A stretch of DNA of 35,190 nt from a virus: positions 82,413 to 117,602 of IMG/VR virus record IMGVR_UViG_3300034102_002786; one strand, given 5' to 3'. The notes under the pieces are model-generated. The model saw only the letters and a list, made by a program, of their open reading frames with translations, did no database searches and was not told the DNA's origin. Made by a program: the position numbers and the translations under genes. Positions 22,560-27,960 of this stretch are shown piece after piece; position 1 is the first letter of the stretch; each line of letters opens with the position of its first letter.

Positions 22560-22848
22560 TAAGTTCGCAGGTACGGCCGAATGGCAGATAGGTGAAATGT
22601 TTATAGGTTCACAAAACTATGTATTTGTAATCCACAAACGGGTAGGTTATTGGACAATTGGTGATTCTAAGCATGATGAATTGACGGTACGATTGCATAG
22701 GATAAAGGCAATGGATGGGTATGTAATGGAGACGGGAATAGTAAAACAAAACTATTATGGACGTTCGGTATATAGTATAGATAGAATGAAAACCATAACC
22801 GATTTTACAATATGCTTGGACAATCATATTAAAACTATAATAAGATAA
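22525..22848 (+). CDS. ENI-family small protein (first cluster, member 5)
   Basis: Begins MLTIENINILNSKFAGTAEW, with YVFVIHKRVGYW and ELTVRLHRIKAMDGY as the family core. It overlaps the preceding gene by 35 bases. It ends in a helix (DFTICLDNHIKTIIR). 107 aa. It closes the first array. Confidence 0.7.
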   Translation: MLTIENINILNSKFAGTAEWQIGEMFIGSQNYVFVIHKRVGYWTIGDSKHDELTVRLHRIKAMDGYVMETGIVKQNYYGRSVYSIDRMKTITDFTICLDNHIKTIIR

Positions 22849-23008
22849 TATATTCCTTTCAGTATTCATCGTATCGGAGAATCGGAAATCGGGTCGATGG
22901 GGAATTTTTTTGATAGTGTATGCCAACATAGCCAATAGGGAAGGGTTACAAACAATAGGGGTATATAGAATAAAAAAATAATGGGCGTATATTTAAATAA
23001 GAAAAAGG

Positions 23009-23251
23009 ATGGAAAACGAATATAGAGACCGGTTTAAAAGTAAGGTAAGGGAGGCCGGTTCGAATCACAAAGCCGTAATCGGAATATGTGGGGAATGGGG
23101 TATCGAAACCATCGAAACGGAATGGCTAAGCCCCGAAGTGTGGCGATTAAGTGGGGTATGGGTAAGTGAGGGATTGAATATAAAAATTTTAGGTGGGATT
23201 GCCGAAACTCAATTCCTATTAATACCAATAGAAGATGTACCAATATATTAA
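23009..23251 (+). CDS. Hypothetical protein (80 aa), distinct codon style
   Basis: The first gene of a zone with heavier use of CCC, GGG, AGG, GCC and ATA codons than its neighbours. The product MENEYRDRFKSKVREAGSNH is followed by GEWGIETIETEWLSPEVWRL, a Trp-rich stretch and a C-terminal hydrophobic strand. No family recognised. Another small ORF overlaps its end. Confidence 0.55.
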   Translation: MENEYRDRFKSKVREAGSNHKAVIGICGEWGIETIETEWLSPEVWRLSGVWVSEGLNIKILGGIAETQFLLIPIEDVPIY

Positions 23252-23330
23252 GAAAATACTAAGCGATATTTATAAAGGTTTCGAATGGGCCGAAAAGAAT
23301 AGACACCATAATGGGTGGGGTAAGCTATAA
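23235..23330 (+). CDS. Tiny hypothetical peptide (31 aa)
   Basis: ATG at 23235, overlapping the previous gene by 17 bases. Product MYQYIKKILSDIYKGFEWAE, then KNRHHNGWGKL; an amphipathic helix followed by a polar tail. Too short for certainty, but the dense packing in this zone and the absence of other frames favour it. Confidence 0.4.
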   Translation: MYQYIKKILSDIYKGFEWAEKNRHHNGWGKL

Positions 23331-23363
23331 GGCCGGACACGAATAACAATAATAGTACAGCAA

Positions 23364-23480
23364 ATGATAATAGTAACAATAGTATTCAGTATGTTAATAG
23401 GATACGGGATAGGACAGTACATAGTGGATAAGTGGATAAACACTAACCATAAGGATATAGAGGGAGACCGGAAAGATTAA
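23364..23480 (+). CDS. Tiny membrane protein (38 aa)
   Basis: Begins MIIVTIVFSMLIGYGIGQYI, one hydrophobic segment, then a hydrophilic C-terminus (WINTNHKDIEGDRKD). A single-span membrane peptide. No family recognised. Confidence 0.5.
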   Translation: MIIVTIVFSMLIGYGIGQYIVDKWINTNHKDIEGDRKD

Positions 23481-23517
23481 GTTCACTTAAAAGTAAACTA
23501 AATAAAATTTAGCTCAA

Positions 23518-23682
23518 ATGGAATTGAATAATGAATTAGAATTAGTAATAGGATGTACCCTGTATATAGTGTACATAGTGGGGATTAATTGGTCCTATAT
23601 AACGGAATACACTAAGGGTAACGGAGTAATCAAAAGAGGTACTGAATGGGATAATGATTGGCACCCTGATTCAAACTTATAA
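23518..23682 (+). CDS. Small membrane protein (54 aa)
   Basis: A 54-aa product with one hydrophobic stretch (LELVIGCTLYIVYIVGINW) and a polar acidic C-terminal half. Upstream, the bases at 23482-23502 (TTCACTTAAAAGTAAACTAA) resemble those before the lipoprotein gene at 27676, so this gene may use a similar upstream signal. Confidence 0.5.
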   Translation: MELNNELELVIGCTLYIVYIVGINWSYITEYTKGNGVIKRGTEWDNDWHPDSNL

Positions 23683-23692
23683 AAGGCCGGAT

Positions 23693-23806
23693 ATGAATCT
23701 TATTAAAAGGATAAAAAGGAGCTGTAAGGGAATGGAAGGGTCCGAGCTCCTACTATTCACAATACTAATAGTAGCCCTATGGATAATACTAACTCACACA
23801 ATTTAA
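23693..23806 (+). CDS. Tiny membrane protein (37 aa)
   Basis: MNLIKRIKRSCKGMEGSE, then a hydrophobic segment (LLLFTILIVALWIILTHT). A basic N-terminus followed by one membrane span is a typical arrangement for a small anchor. It overlaps the next ORF by 28 bases. Confidence 0.45.
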   Translation: MNLIKRIKRSCKGMEGSELLLFTILIVALWIILTHTI

Positions 23807-23958
23807 CGGGTAGGGAACGTATCGAATTACAATCCCGAATACAAAAATTGGAATGGTTACTCAAAGAATGTATCGGGTTAGAGGAATACGAGCTATGCTC
23901 ACAAATACGAAATATCATCCATAACTCTTACCAAAAAATAGATGAGTCCCAAAGATAA
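23779..23958 (+). CDS. Small helical protein (59 aa)
   Basis: ATG at 23779 within the end of the previous ORF. Product MDNTNSHNLTGRERIELQSR continues as a long charged helix (IQKLEWLLKECIGLEEYELC), with a basic-acidic end. It resembles a short coiled-coil adaptor. Overlapping frames suggest compact packing; only one of the overlapping genes may be expressed. Confidence 0.5.
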   Translation: MDNTNSHNLTGRERIELQSRIQKLEWLLKECIGLEEYELCSQIRNIIHNSYQKIDESQR

Positions 23959-24103
23959 AACCTTAAAGAGAATCGGTGAACTCGAAGGAATCTTAGCCCA
24001 TGCAAAGAGAATCAATCAACCGCCCCTAACCCGTCAAATCGAATACCTATTAAGAAATGAATACAAAGAATTACAAAAGATACGAAAACTCCGCCATAAT
24101 TGA
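23942..24103 (+). CDS. Small basic helical protein (53 aa)
   Basis: It overlaps the previous gene by 17 bases. Product MSPKDKTLKRIGELEGILAH, a helix with RINQPPLTRQIEYLLRNEYK, and a basic C-terminus (ELQKIRKLRHN). It may pair with the preceding small helical gene, since both share a leucine-rich helix (LEWLLKE, IEYLLRNE). Confidence 0.5.
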   Translation: MSPKDKTLKRIGELEGILAHAKRINQPPLTRQIEYLLRNEYKELQKIRKLRHN

Positions 24104-24114
24104 TTCACTACTTT

Positions 24115-24216
24115 ATGAAATCGAGACAAAGAAAAAACTATAAACCCTACTTCGAATTAGCACGTTGGGTATGGTGGGCTGGGCTTGTGGGGATGGCATT
24201 AACGTTATTATATTAA
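24115..24216 (+). CDS. Tiny membrane peptide (33 aa)
   Basis: A basic N-terminus (MKSRQRKNYKPYFELAR) followed by one hydrophobic segment (VWWAGLVGMALTLLY). Likely a single-span protein. It starts a pair with the next small membrane gene, separated by one base. Confidence 0.45.
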   Translation: MKSRQRKNYKPYFELARWVWWAGLVGMALTLLY

Positions 24217-24217
24217 T

Positions 24218-24376
24218 ATGCTACGTTTCATTCTTATAACAATAATATCTTTTTTTCTTTGTGGATTCCTTACAAATGATATAGATAAAATGATAGGATT
24301 AACAATGAGTATGAGCTTCTTTGTTACTATCTTTTGGGAATTGATTAGGTACTTTGTATTCAAAAAGAAAAACTAA
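24218..24376 (+). CDS. Small membrane protein (52 aa)
   Basis: Two hydrophobic segments, MLRFILITIISFFLCGFL and IGLTMSMSFFVTIFWELI, separated by TNDIDK, with a basic C-terminus (KKKN). A two-span membrane protein ending the tiny-gene zone. Function unknown. Confidence 0.5.
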   Translation: MLRFILITIISFFLCGFLTNDIDKMIGLTMSMSFFVTIFWELIRYFVFKKKN

Positions 24377-24741
24377 TTTGATACACACGTTTTTTAATTA
24401 CCATTGCTACCTAAATATAAGGATACATTTGTACTTTTATATTTTGATGGTACATAGTAATTGAAAACCACGTCAATGTCAATTTAACACACATTCCCAC
24501 AAACTTACACTTTTTACCACTTCATAGAATAAACAGAGGTTAATTATCAGTTTATCATATCACAATGAGACCATATACGGATTCTTTAGCAAACGGCAAA
24601 ATTTTTCGTGGGGTATTTTCACACACATTCGGCCATTCGGATATTCGTATAAACAAATAAGCTACACAAAATTTGGCTATGTCAAAAATATTTCGTATAT
24701 TTGTATATCAGAAATTCTATTTATAACCCCAAACGATATTT
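24377..24741. other. Intergenic region before class B promoter
   Basis: This 365-base gap holds the class B promoter described next. Upstream of that I see only a weak Bacteroidota-like box (TACATTTG at 24424-24431, -33 spaced 17 bases, below the usual 19-20), and a possible 31-aa ORF at 24565-24660 (start MRPYTDSLANGKIFRG) that has no supporting signal. No terminator is clear. Confidence 0.5.
24672..24703 (+). promoter_or_regulatory. Class B promoter
   Basis: TTTG at 24672-24675 and TATATTTG at 24696-24703, spaced 20 bases, in TTTCGTATATTTGTATA. It resembles the promoters at 3888, 15162 and 27167. It drives the metallopeptidase gene at 24742. Confidence 0.8.
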
Positions 24742-25101
24742 ATGAGAGTAAGTAATAAAAAAGCTGGTATGCGATTTGATTGTAACCGTTTATGGAATTG
24801 GGCCTACGAGAAGCTCGGTGAGAGTAGATGTGGAGCTATAGCATTCTATTGGGATACACGTGATGAAGCTGAGTTAGGTTACTATGATTGGGAAAAGACT
24901 ATTTGGATTAATTTAGCCCAATGTAAAAGAATGATAAGTGTCCAAAAAACTATTCTACACGAATGGACACACGCACAACAATCGTACAGGTGGTATAACC
25001 ATTATCAATTGAAATACGGATACAAAAAGAATCCATACGAAATACAAGCCCGAGAGAACGAAAAATTAGTTAAGCGTGCATACAAACGAAAATCAAAATA
25101 A
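24742..25101 (+). CDS. Putative zinc metallopeptidase (HEWTH)
   Basis: A 119-aa protein with His73-Glu-Trp-Thr-His77 in TILHEWTHAQQSYRWY and a downstream acidic helix (NPYEIQARENEKLV, Glu100 or Glu105 as possible third ligand). The layout resembles small SprT- or WSS1-like metallopeptidases, although the N-terminal segment is unique. It is the fourth HExxH protein in the window and has its own promoter. Substrate unknown. Confidence 0.7.
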   Translation: MRVSNKKAGMRFDCNRLWNWAYEKLGESRCGAIAFYWDTRDEAELGYYDWEKTIWINLAQCKRMISVQKTILHEWTHAQQSYRWYNHYQLKYGYKKNPYEIQARENEKLVKRAYKRKSK

Positions 25102-25447
25102 TCCGGTCCGAAAAGTTGGAAACCCTGGCCGTAAAGCAAAGCCGGGTGAGCAGATAGCTTACAACAAAACACTACATTGTAATATGCAGCTATTCGAAAA
25201 TGAAGCGGGCGAGTATTACCCAGTAGTGGATAGGATGGACCAGCCCACATTAGTAAGGGGCGAATATCATCCTATTGGTAATCGTTTTCATTACCCTAAG
25301 CAGTGGGGTAGAAAATACGCTGCTACAAAACTATTGGAGCATAAAATAGAAGTACAAAAGGAAATAATAAGTAATGCTAATACTGAATTGGATAAATTAG
25401 AAAGGTGTTTAGCTTCTATAAAGGATTGGTCAGATACAGACGAATAA
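25076..25447 (+). CDS. Hypothetical protein (123 aa), GTG or later start
   Basis: The frame starts with GTG at 25076, overlapping the metallopeptidase gene by 26 bases; the next in-frame ATG at 25184 would lose conserved-looking residues (GRKAKPGEQIAYNK). The N-terminal part is basic and Gly/Pro-rich, the middle YYPVVDRMDQPTLV, and the C-terminus (LEHKIEVQKEIISNANTEL) a coiled coil. No family recognised. Confidence 0.55.
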   Translation: MHTNENQNNPVRKVGNPGRKAKPGEQIAYNKTLHCNMQLFENEAGEYYPVVDRMDQPTLVRGEYHPIGNRFHYPKQWGRKYAATKLLEHKIEVQKEIISNANTELDKLERCLASIKDWSDTDE

Positions 25448-25456
25448 ACAATATAT

Positions 25457-25630
25457 ATGCTTTCCGAAAACGAAATGATTCAAAGGGCCGCCGTTATTGG
25501 TATGGACGAAGAGGTAATCAGTTATGCTAAACAAATTCAACGTCAGCTTTCAGCAGAAGGTGATACGGCAGAATGGTTGGATTGCTTAGAGATGGCCTAT
25601 AACGAATTGATTCTCAATCAGTTACACTAG
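25457..25630 (+). CDS. Small acidic helical protein (57 aa)
   Basis: ATG at 25457, ending on TAG. Product MLSENEMIQRAAVIGMDEEV continues as two helices (ISYAKQIQRQLSAEGD and AEWLDCLEMAYNELILNQ). It is 9 bases downstream of the previous gene and ends that unit. Confidence 0.6.
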   Translation: MLSENEMIQRAAVIGMDEEVISYAKQIQRQLSAEGDTAEWLDCLEMAYNELILNQLH

Positions 25631-25652
25631 CAAAAAATAATGGTAAAAAAGC

Positions 25653-25683
25653 TTGGAATTCTCAAGTATTTTCCGTAACTTTA
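25653..25683 (+). promoter_or_regulatory. Orphan promoter reading into a noncoding region
   Basis: TTG at 25653-25655 and TAACTTTA at 25676-25683, spaced 20 bases. No coding frame follows for more than 300 bases; the first transcribed bases would be GGGAGTGGAGGGCGGGG. It could make a small RNA or a leader that reads into 25985. Confidence 0.5.
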
Positions 25684-25754
25684 GGGAGTGGAGGGCGGGG
25701 TAAGCCCCATTAGGGACCGGCAGGCTAACCTGTTGGTTTTCAATCGCTTATGGA

Positions 25755-25782
25755 ATGTTATATAACGTATATTATGTTAAGT
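25755..25782 (+). other. dif-like XerCD site 1
   Basis: The bases split as an 11-base arm ending ATAA (ATGTTATATAA), a 6-base centre CGTATA and an 11-base arm TTATGTTAAGT. The centre plus right arm match 15 of 17 bases of the Escherichia coli dif centre and XerD arm. The left arm is much less similar, except for its inner ATAA. XerCD recombinases of the host act on such sites. Confidence 0.4.
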
Positions 25783-25828
25783 CACCAACACGCTGATTAT
25801 CAATCGGTTAGCTCGAAAAAAGGGGTGT

Positions 25829-25856
25829 TTTTCTTATATAATATATTATGTTAAAT
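25829..25856 (+). other. dif-like XerCD site 2
   Basis: The right arm TTATGTTAAAT is identical to the E. coli XerD half-site, with centre AATATA and a degenerate left arm. It lies in direct orientation 74 bases after site 1 and is flanked by GGGTGT (25823-25828) and ACACCC (25860-25865), an inverted repeat. It could be an Xer site, or an AT-rich promoter-like sequence. Confidence 0.35.
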
Positions 25857-25931
25857 AGGACACCCGAGGCGGGGCGCAACGTGTTGATAACCAATGGTTT
25901 ATACTTTTTTAAAAAATAATTGTAAAAAGTC

Positions 25932-25962
25932 TTTGCTATTTCAGGAATTTTACCTATCTTTA
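25932..25962 (+). promoter_or_regulatory. Class A promoter
   Basis: TTTG at 25932-25935 and TATCTTTA at 25955-25962, spaced 19 bases, followed by CTATGTAATAAAGATTG. The initial transcribed sequence ACTATGTAATAAAG is shared with the promoters at 11370, 28220 and 29635. It drives the genes from 25985. Confidence 0.8.
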
Positions 25963-25984
25963 CTATGTAATAAAGATTGAAAAT

Positions 25985-26197
25985 ATGAGTTCCGTATTAA
26001 ACGTTAAGTTCGAATCAGAAGCCCAAATTAAGGCCATTACCAAAATGTTAAGTTCTATTTTCGGATGTCAGGTCCGCCCACGTGGTAGACATAGTAACCG
26101 AAAAGCTGTATTGGGTTACCGTTGGATGAGAGGTACTCAAAACGATATTCCGTGGAGAATGGCGGAGCGTGTTTCATTTTATACTATTTCTAAATAA
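25985..26197 (+). CDS. Basic hypothetical protein (70 aa)
   Basis: A promoter-proximal 70-aa gene. The product starts MSSVLNVKFESEAQIKAITK, then a strongly basic stretch (CQVRPRGRHSNRKAVLGYRW), and ends in a helix. The basic centre may bind nucleic acid. No family recognised. Confidence 0.6.
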   Translation: MSSVLNVKFESEAQIKAITKMLSSIFGCQVRPRGRHSNRKAVLGYRWMRGTQNDIPWRMAERVSFYTISK

Positions 26198-26215
26198 TTT
26201 TAACCCCTTATTGAT

Positions 26216-26431
26216 ATGAATCTATTAGAAAGAATGTCCCAAGCCGATGCGGCAGTAGTTAAAGAATTTAGTGCTAAGTATCCACTTACCGGTGGTGATT
26301 TGGTAAAAGAGTTGAAACGTAAGGATTCGTGGTTGGACCTTTCGTATCGCTCGGTTACTCAATTGTGTTCGGTTCTAAAGAGTGGTGATTATTCCCCTAT
26401 CTATATTGATAATCTTTTTTCTAACAAATAA
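26216..26431 (+). CDS. Hypothetical helical protein (71 aa)
   Basis: The ATG follows TTTAACCCCTTATTGAT, which carries the AACCCCTTA motif. The product MNLLERMSQADAAVVKEFSA looks helical throughout; LVKELKRKDSWLDLSYRSVT might form a helix-turn-helix-like unit, though I cannot confirm one. No family recognised. Confidence 0.6.
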   Translation: MNLLERMSQADAAVVKEFSAKYPLTGGDLVKELKRKDSWLDLSYRSVTQLCSVLKSGDYSPIYIDNLFSNK

Positions 26432-26445
26432 TTAAACCCCTTATA

Positions 26446-26745
26446 ATGAGAAAAATAACTAAAGAGTCTGTCCAAGCTTTTATCGAAGGACGTAAGTTTA
26501 ACAAAGGTAACATGAGTGTTGAAGTTGATTTAGGATACACTAAGTTAAAGTTGCATGGTAACACGATCGCCACTATTGATGCGCTGGGTGTTATGAGTGT
26601 ATCAAACGCAGGATGGGCTAGTAACACTACAAAAGAACGTTTGAATGGACTACCCAATGTACGAATCAATCAAAAGAATTGGAATTGGTATTTGAATGGT
26701 AATGAGTGGGATGGTACTTGGAGACGTATTGGATTTGTAAAATAA
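26446..26745 (+). CDS. Conserved phage protein (NAGW-type, 99 aa)
   Basis: The blocks MRKITKESVQAFIEGRKFNK, LHGNTIA, SVSNAGWASNTTKERLNGLP and WYLNGNEWDGTW match a family I recall from phage genomes (ItxNAGWxTxTTKERLNxL), with no known function. It follows AACCCCTTATA before the ATG and is 99 aa. Confidence 0.75.
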   Translation: MRKITKESVQAFIEGRKFNKGNMSVEVDLGYTKLKLHGNTIATIDALGVMSVSNAGWASNTTKERLNGLPNVRINQKNWNWYLNGNEWDGTWRRIGFVK

Positions 26746-26772
26746 TTTTAAACCCCTTAATTTAATAATATT

Positions 26773-27135
26773 ATGGCTACTAAGAAAAAAGTAACTAAAC
26801 CGGTATCTAAGAAAGTAACTAAGCCGGCGGCCAAGAAAAAGGCCACAAAGAAAGTAAGTAAGAAAGCTACGGCTATCGCTAAGGTTAAAGCCCTTAAACA
26901 TAAACGTATCGCTATGGAGCCAGTCCCACACGATACACTTACCGAAATGGTAAAGGTAACCGCAGGTCCTGAATGGGCTAGTGAATTGTTTGGCAAACGT
27001 TATGTATCCCTTAACTACGCTATTATGGCTATTGATACTATTGATGCCGAAAGGAATATAGCTAAAGGTGCTAAATCAGTACTAAAGGAAATGGATGCTG
27101 CTGGTATAACCCCTTTGGATGTTAATAACATCTAA
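26773..27135 (+). CDS. Histone-H1-like basic-tailed protein (120 aa)
   Basis: The first ~44 residues are almost pure Lys/Ala/Thr/Val (MATKKKVTKPVSKKVTKPAA, then KKKATKKVSKKATA), like the C-terminal tails of histone H1 and of bacterial Hc1-type proteins. Residues 45-120 (PHDTLTEMVKVTAGPEWASE and later helices) form a compact acidic-neutral domain without recognised homologue. Tails like this bind DNA or RNA non-specifically. The ATG follows TTTTAAACCCCTTAA by 13 bases. No stop or frame disruption is seen. Confidence 0.7.
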   Translation: MATKKKVTKPVSKKVTKPAAKKKATKKVSKKATAIAKVKALKHKRIAMEPVPHDTLTEMVKVTAGPEWASELFGKRYVSLNYAIMAIDTIDAERNIAKGAKSVLKEMDAAGITPLDVNNI

Positions 27136-27142
27136 AAATAAA

Positions 27143-27174
27143 TTTGGCGATATGAATAATTTTTCGTATATTTG
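27143..27174 (+). promoter_or_regulatory. Class B promoter, upstream of tandem pair
   Basis: TTTG at 27143-27146 and TATATTTG at 27167-27174, spaced 20 bases. The -33 context (ATAAATTTGGCGA) is repeated in the downstream promoter. Its transcript would begin near 27180 and include the small ORF at 27198-27230. Confidence 0.7.
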
Positions 27175-27231
27175 TATAGAGGTCCAAGCAGATACCTATG
27201 AAATGGAGCTGGACATCCTTAGTAAAATAAA

Positions 27232-27263
27232 TTTGGCGGATTCAAAATAATTTCGTATCTTTG
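27232..27263 (+). promoter_or_regulatory. Class B promoter, downstream of tandem pair
   Basis: TTTG at 27232-27235 and TATCTTTG at 27256-27263, spaced 20 bases. Its TTCAAAATAATTTCGTAT spacer is nearly identical to that of the promoter at 3864. It drives the gene at 27366 with a long leader. Confidence 0.75.
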
Positions 27264-27365
27264 AGTTCGCTTCAAAAGAGTATAGGGTAAAGAGCACCAC
27301 CCTGATTAACGGGCTCACTTATATAATAAAAACCTATTGGTGTTTGAGGTCAACCATTCAAAACT

Positions 27366-27557
27366 ATGGCAAATCGTAAAGCCGCAAAAAGAGGAAACAT
27401 TTATGAAACTGTTTCAAACAACATTCAGAAAATCACTCGTCCATCAGGTACTGTATCTTATAGAGTACGTGTAACTGAAGATGGTGTAATGTATTCTCAA
27501 TATGAGACATCATTGAAGAAAGCTAAGACTCTTCGTAATGAGTGGGTTGGTGCTTAA
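27366..27557 (+). CDS. Small basic AP2/SH3-like protein (63 aa)
   Basis: A 63-aa basic protein: MANRKAAKRGNIYETVSNNI, then QKITRPSGTVSYRVRVTEDG and a helix (SLKKAKTLRNEWV). The strand-strand-strand-helix pattern with RVRV resembles the small N-terminal DNA-binding domains of AP2-like or integrase-arm type, but this is a stand-alone peptide. It is followed directly by a strong terminator, so it is a single-gene unit with a long leader. Confidence 0.55.
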   Translation: MANRKAAKRGNIYETVSNNIQKITRPSGTVSYRVRVTEDGVMYSQYETSLKKAKTLRNEWVGA

Positions 27558-27569
27558 TTAAACTAAATA

Positions 27570-27605
27570 GGGACCGGTGGTAAAGCCCAACCGGTCCCAT
27601 TTTTT
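27570..27605 (+). terminator. Intrinsic terminator
   Basis: Stem GGGACCGG at 27570-27577 pairs with CCGGTCCC at 27591-27598, with an extra TGG/CCA inside the loop, followed by ATTTTTT. It ends the unit of the 27366 gene. Confidence 0.9.
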
Positions 27606-27675
27606 AAGACAACCAATACTTATTAGAGTTACATTAAAAAGTAAACAAATTTAAACTTAAATAAAACAAACAAAG

Positions 27676-27852
27676 ATGAAAAAAGTAATCGCAATTTTCG
27701 CAATCGCTACTACATTGGTAGCTTGTGGTGGTAACGCTTCTACTGAAGCTACTGCTACTGACTCTACTGCTGTTGATACAACTGCTGTAGCTGTAGATAC
27801 AGCTGCTGTTGTTGCTGATACTACTGAGGTAGTACCTGCTGAAGTGAAGTAA
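27676..27852 (+). CDS. Small lipoprotein (58 aa)
   Basis: MKKVIAIFAIATTLVACGGN has a lipoprotein signal: basic start, hydrophobic core, then lipobox LVAC with Cys17 as the acylated residue. The mature part is a low-complexity Ala/Thr/Val/Asp peptide (TATDSTAVDTTAVAVDTAAV). It looks like small host Bacteroidota lipoproteins of this composition. In a phage it could be a moron acting at the envelope, such as superinfection exclusion; that is inferred. It lies between two intrinsic terminators. Upstream, TTACATTAAAAAGTAAACAA (27629-27648) resembles the signal before 23518. Confidence 0.8.
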   Translation: MKKVIAIFAIATTLVACGGNASTEATATDSTAVDTTAVAVDTAAVVADTTEVVPAEVK

Positions 27853-27880
27853 TTAGACCCTTCTAACAGTACACATATTA

Positions 27881-27907
27881 AGGATACCAAAAAGGTATCC
27901 TTTTTTT
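27881..27907 (+). terminator. Intrinsic terminator
   Basis: Stem AGGATACC (27881-27888) pairs with GGTATCCT (27894-27901) around AAAAA, followed by a T run. It ends the lipoprotein unit and is one of the clearest hairpin terminators in the window. Confidence 0.92.
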
Positions 27908-27921
27908 ATGCCCGTACTACA

Positions 27922-27960
27922 CGTACCACTTGTACCAGTCGTACCACTTGTTCCACCAGT
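27922..27960 (+). repeat. Short direct repeat CGTACCACTTGT
   Basis: The 12-base unit CGTACCACTTGT at 27922-27933 recurs at 27940-27951, each followed by a variant of CCAGT (ACCAGT, then TCCACCAGT). It lies between the terminator and the 19-base repeats and could be a protein-binding or replication-related sequence. Confidence 0.5.

Larger units (their letters stand above)
25726..25895 (+). repeat. 19-base repeat family, copies C (three)
   Basis: Imperfect copies of TAACGTGTTGATTATCAAT lie at 25726-25744 (16/19), 25786-25804 (15/19) and 25877-25895 (16/19), all on the + strand. They flank the dif-like sites. The third copy is 37 bases before the -33 box of the class A promoter. Confidence 0.6.
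25631..25984. other. Intergenic region with orphan promoter, dif-like sites and repeats
   Basis: This 354-base region has no ORF of note. It contains an orphan promoter (25653-25683), three copies of the 19-base repeat, two dif-like sites and a class A promoter (25932-25962). A GC-rich stretch (GGAGGGCGGGGTAAGCCCC, with GGGG...CCCC) follows the orphan promoter. These elements are listed separately. Confidence 0.7.
27136..27365. other. Intergenic region with tandem promoters
   Basis: Two nearly identical class B promoters (27143-27174 and 27232-27263) lie 89 bases apart. Between them, a short segment could form a hairpin (GTCCAAGC with GCTGGAC) and holds an 11-codon ORF, ATG at 27198, reading MKWSWTSLVK. 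After the second promoter there is a ~100-base leader before the ATG at 27366 with several short complementary stretches. No other gene is visible. Confidence 0.55.

Noticed and set aside
22985-23000. TATATTTA as a -7 box before 23009
   Set aside because: There is no TTG or TTTG 19-20 bases upstream.
23053-23070. GGTTCGAATC, resembling a tRNA T-arm
   Set aside because: The flanking bases cannot form the 5-bp T stem, no anticodon arm or acceptor stem is present upstream, and the bases are part of the coding frame EAGSNHKA.
24404-24431. Possible promoter TTG/TACATTTG
   Set aside because: The spacing is 17 bases, below the 19-20 of the others, and no gene follows within 100 bases.
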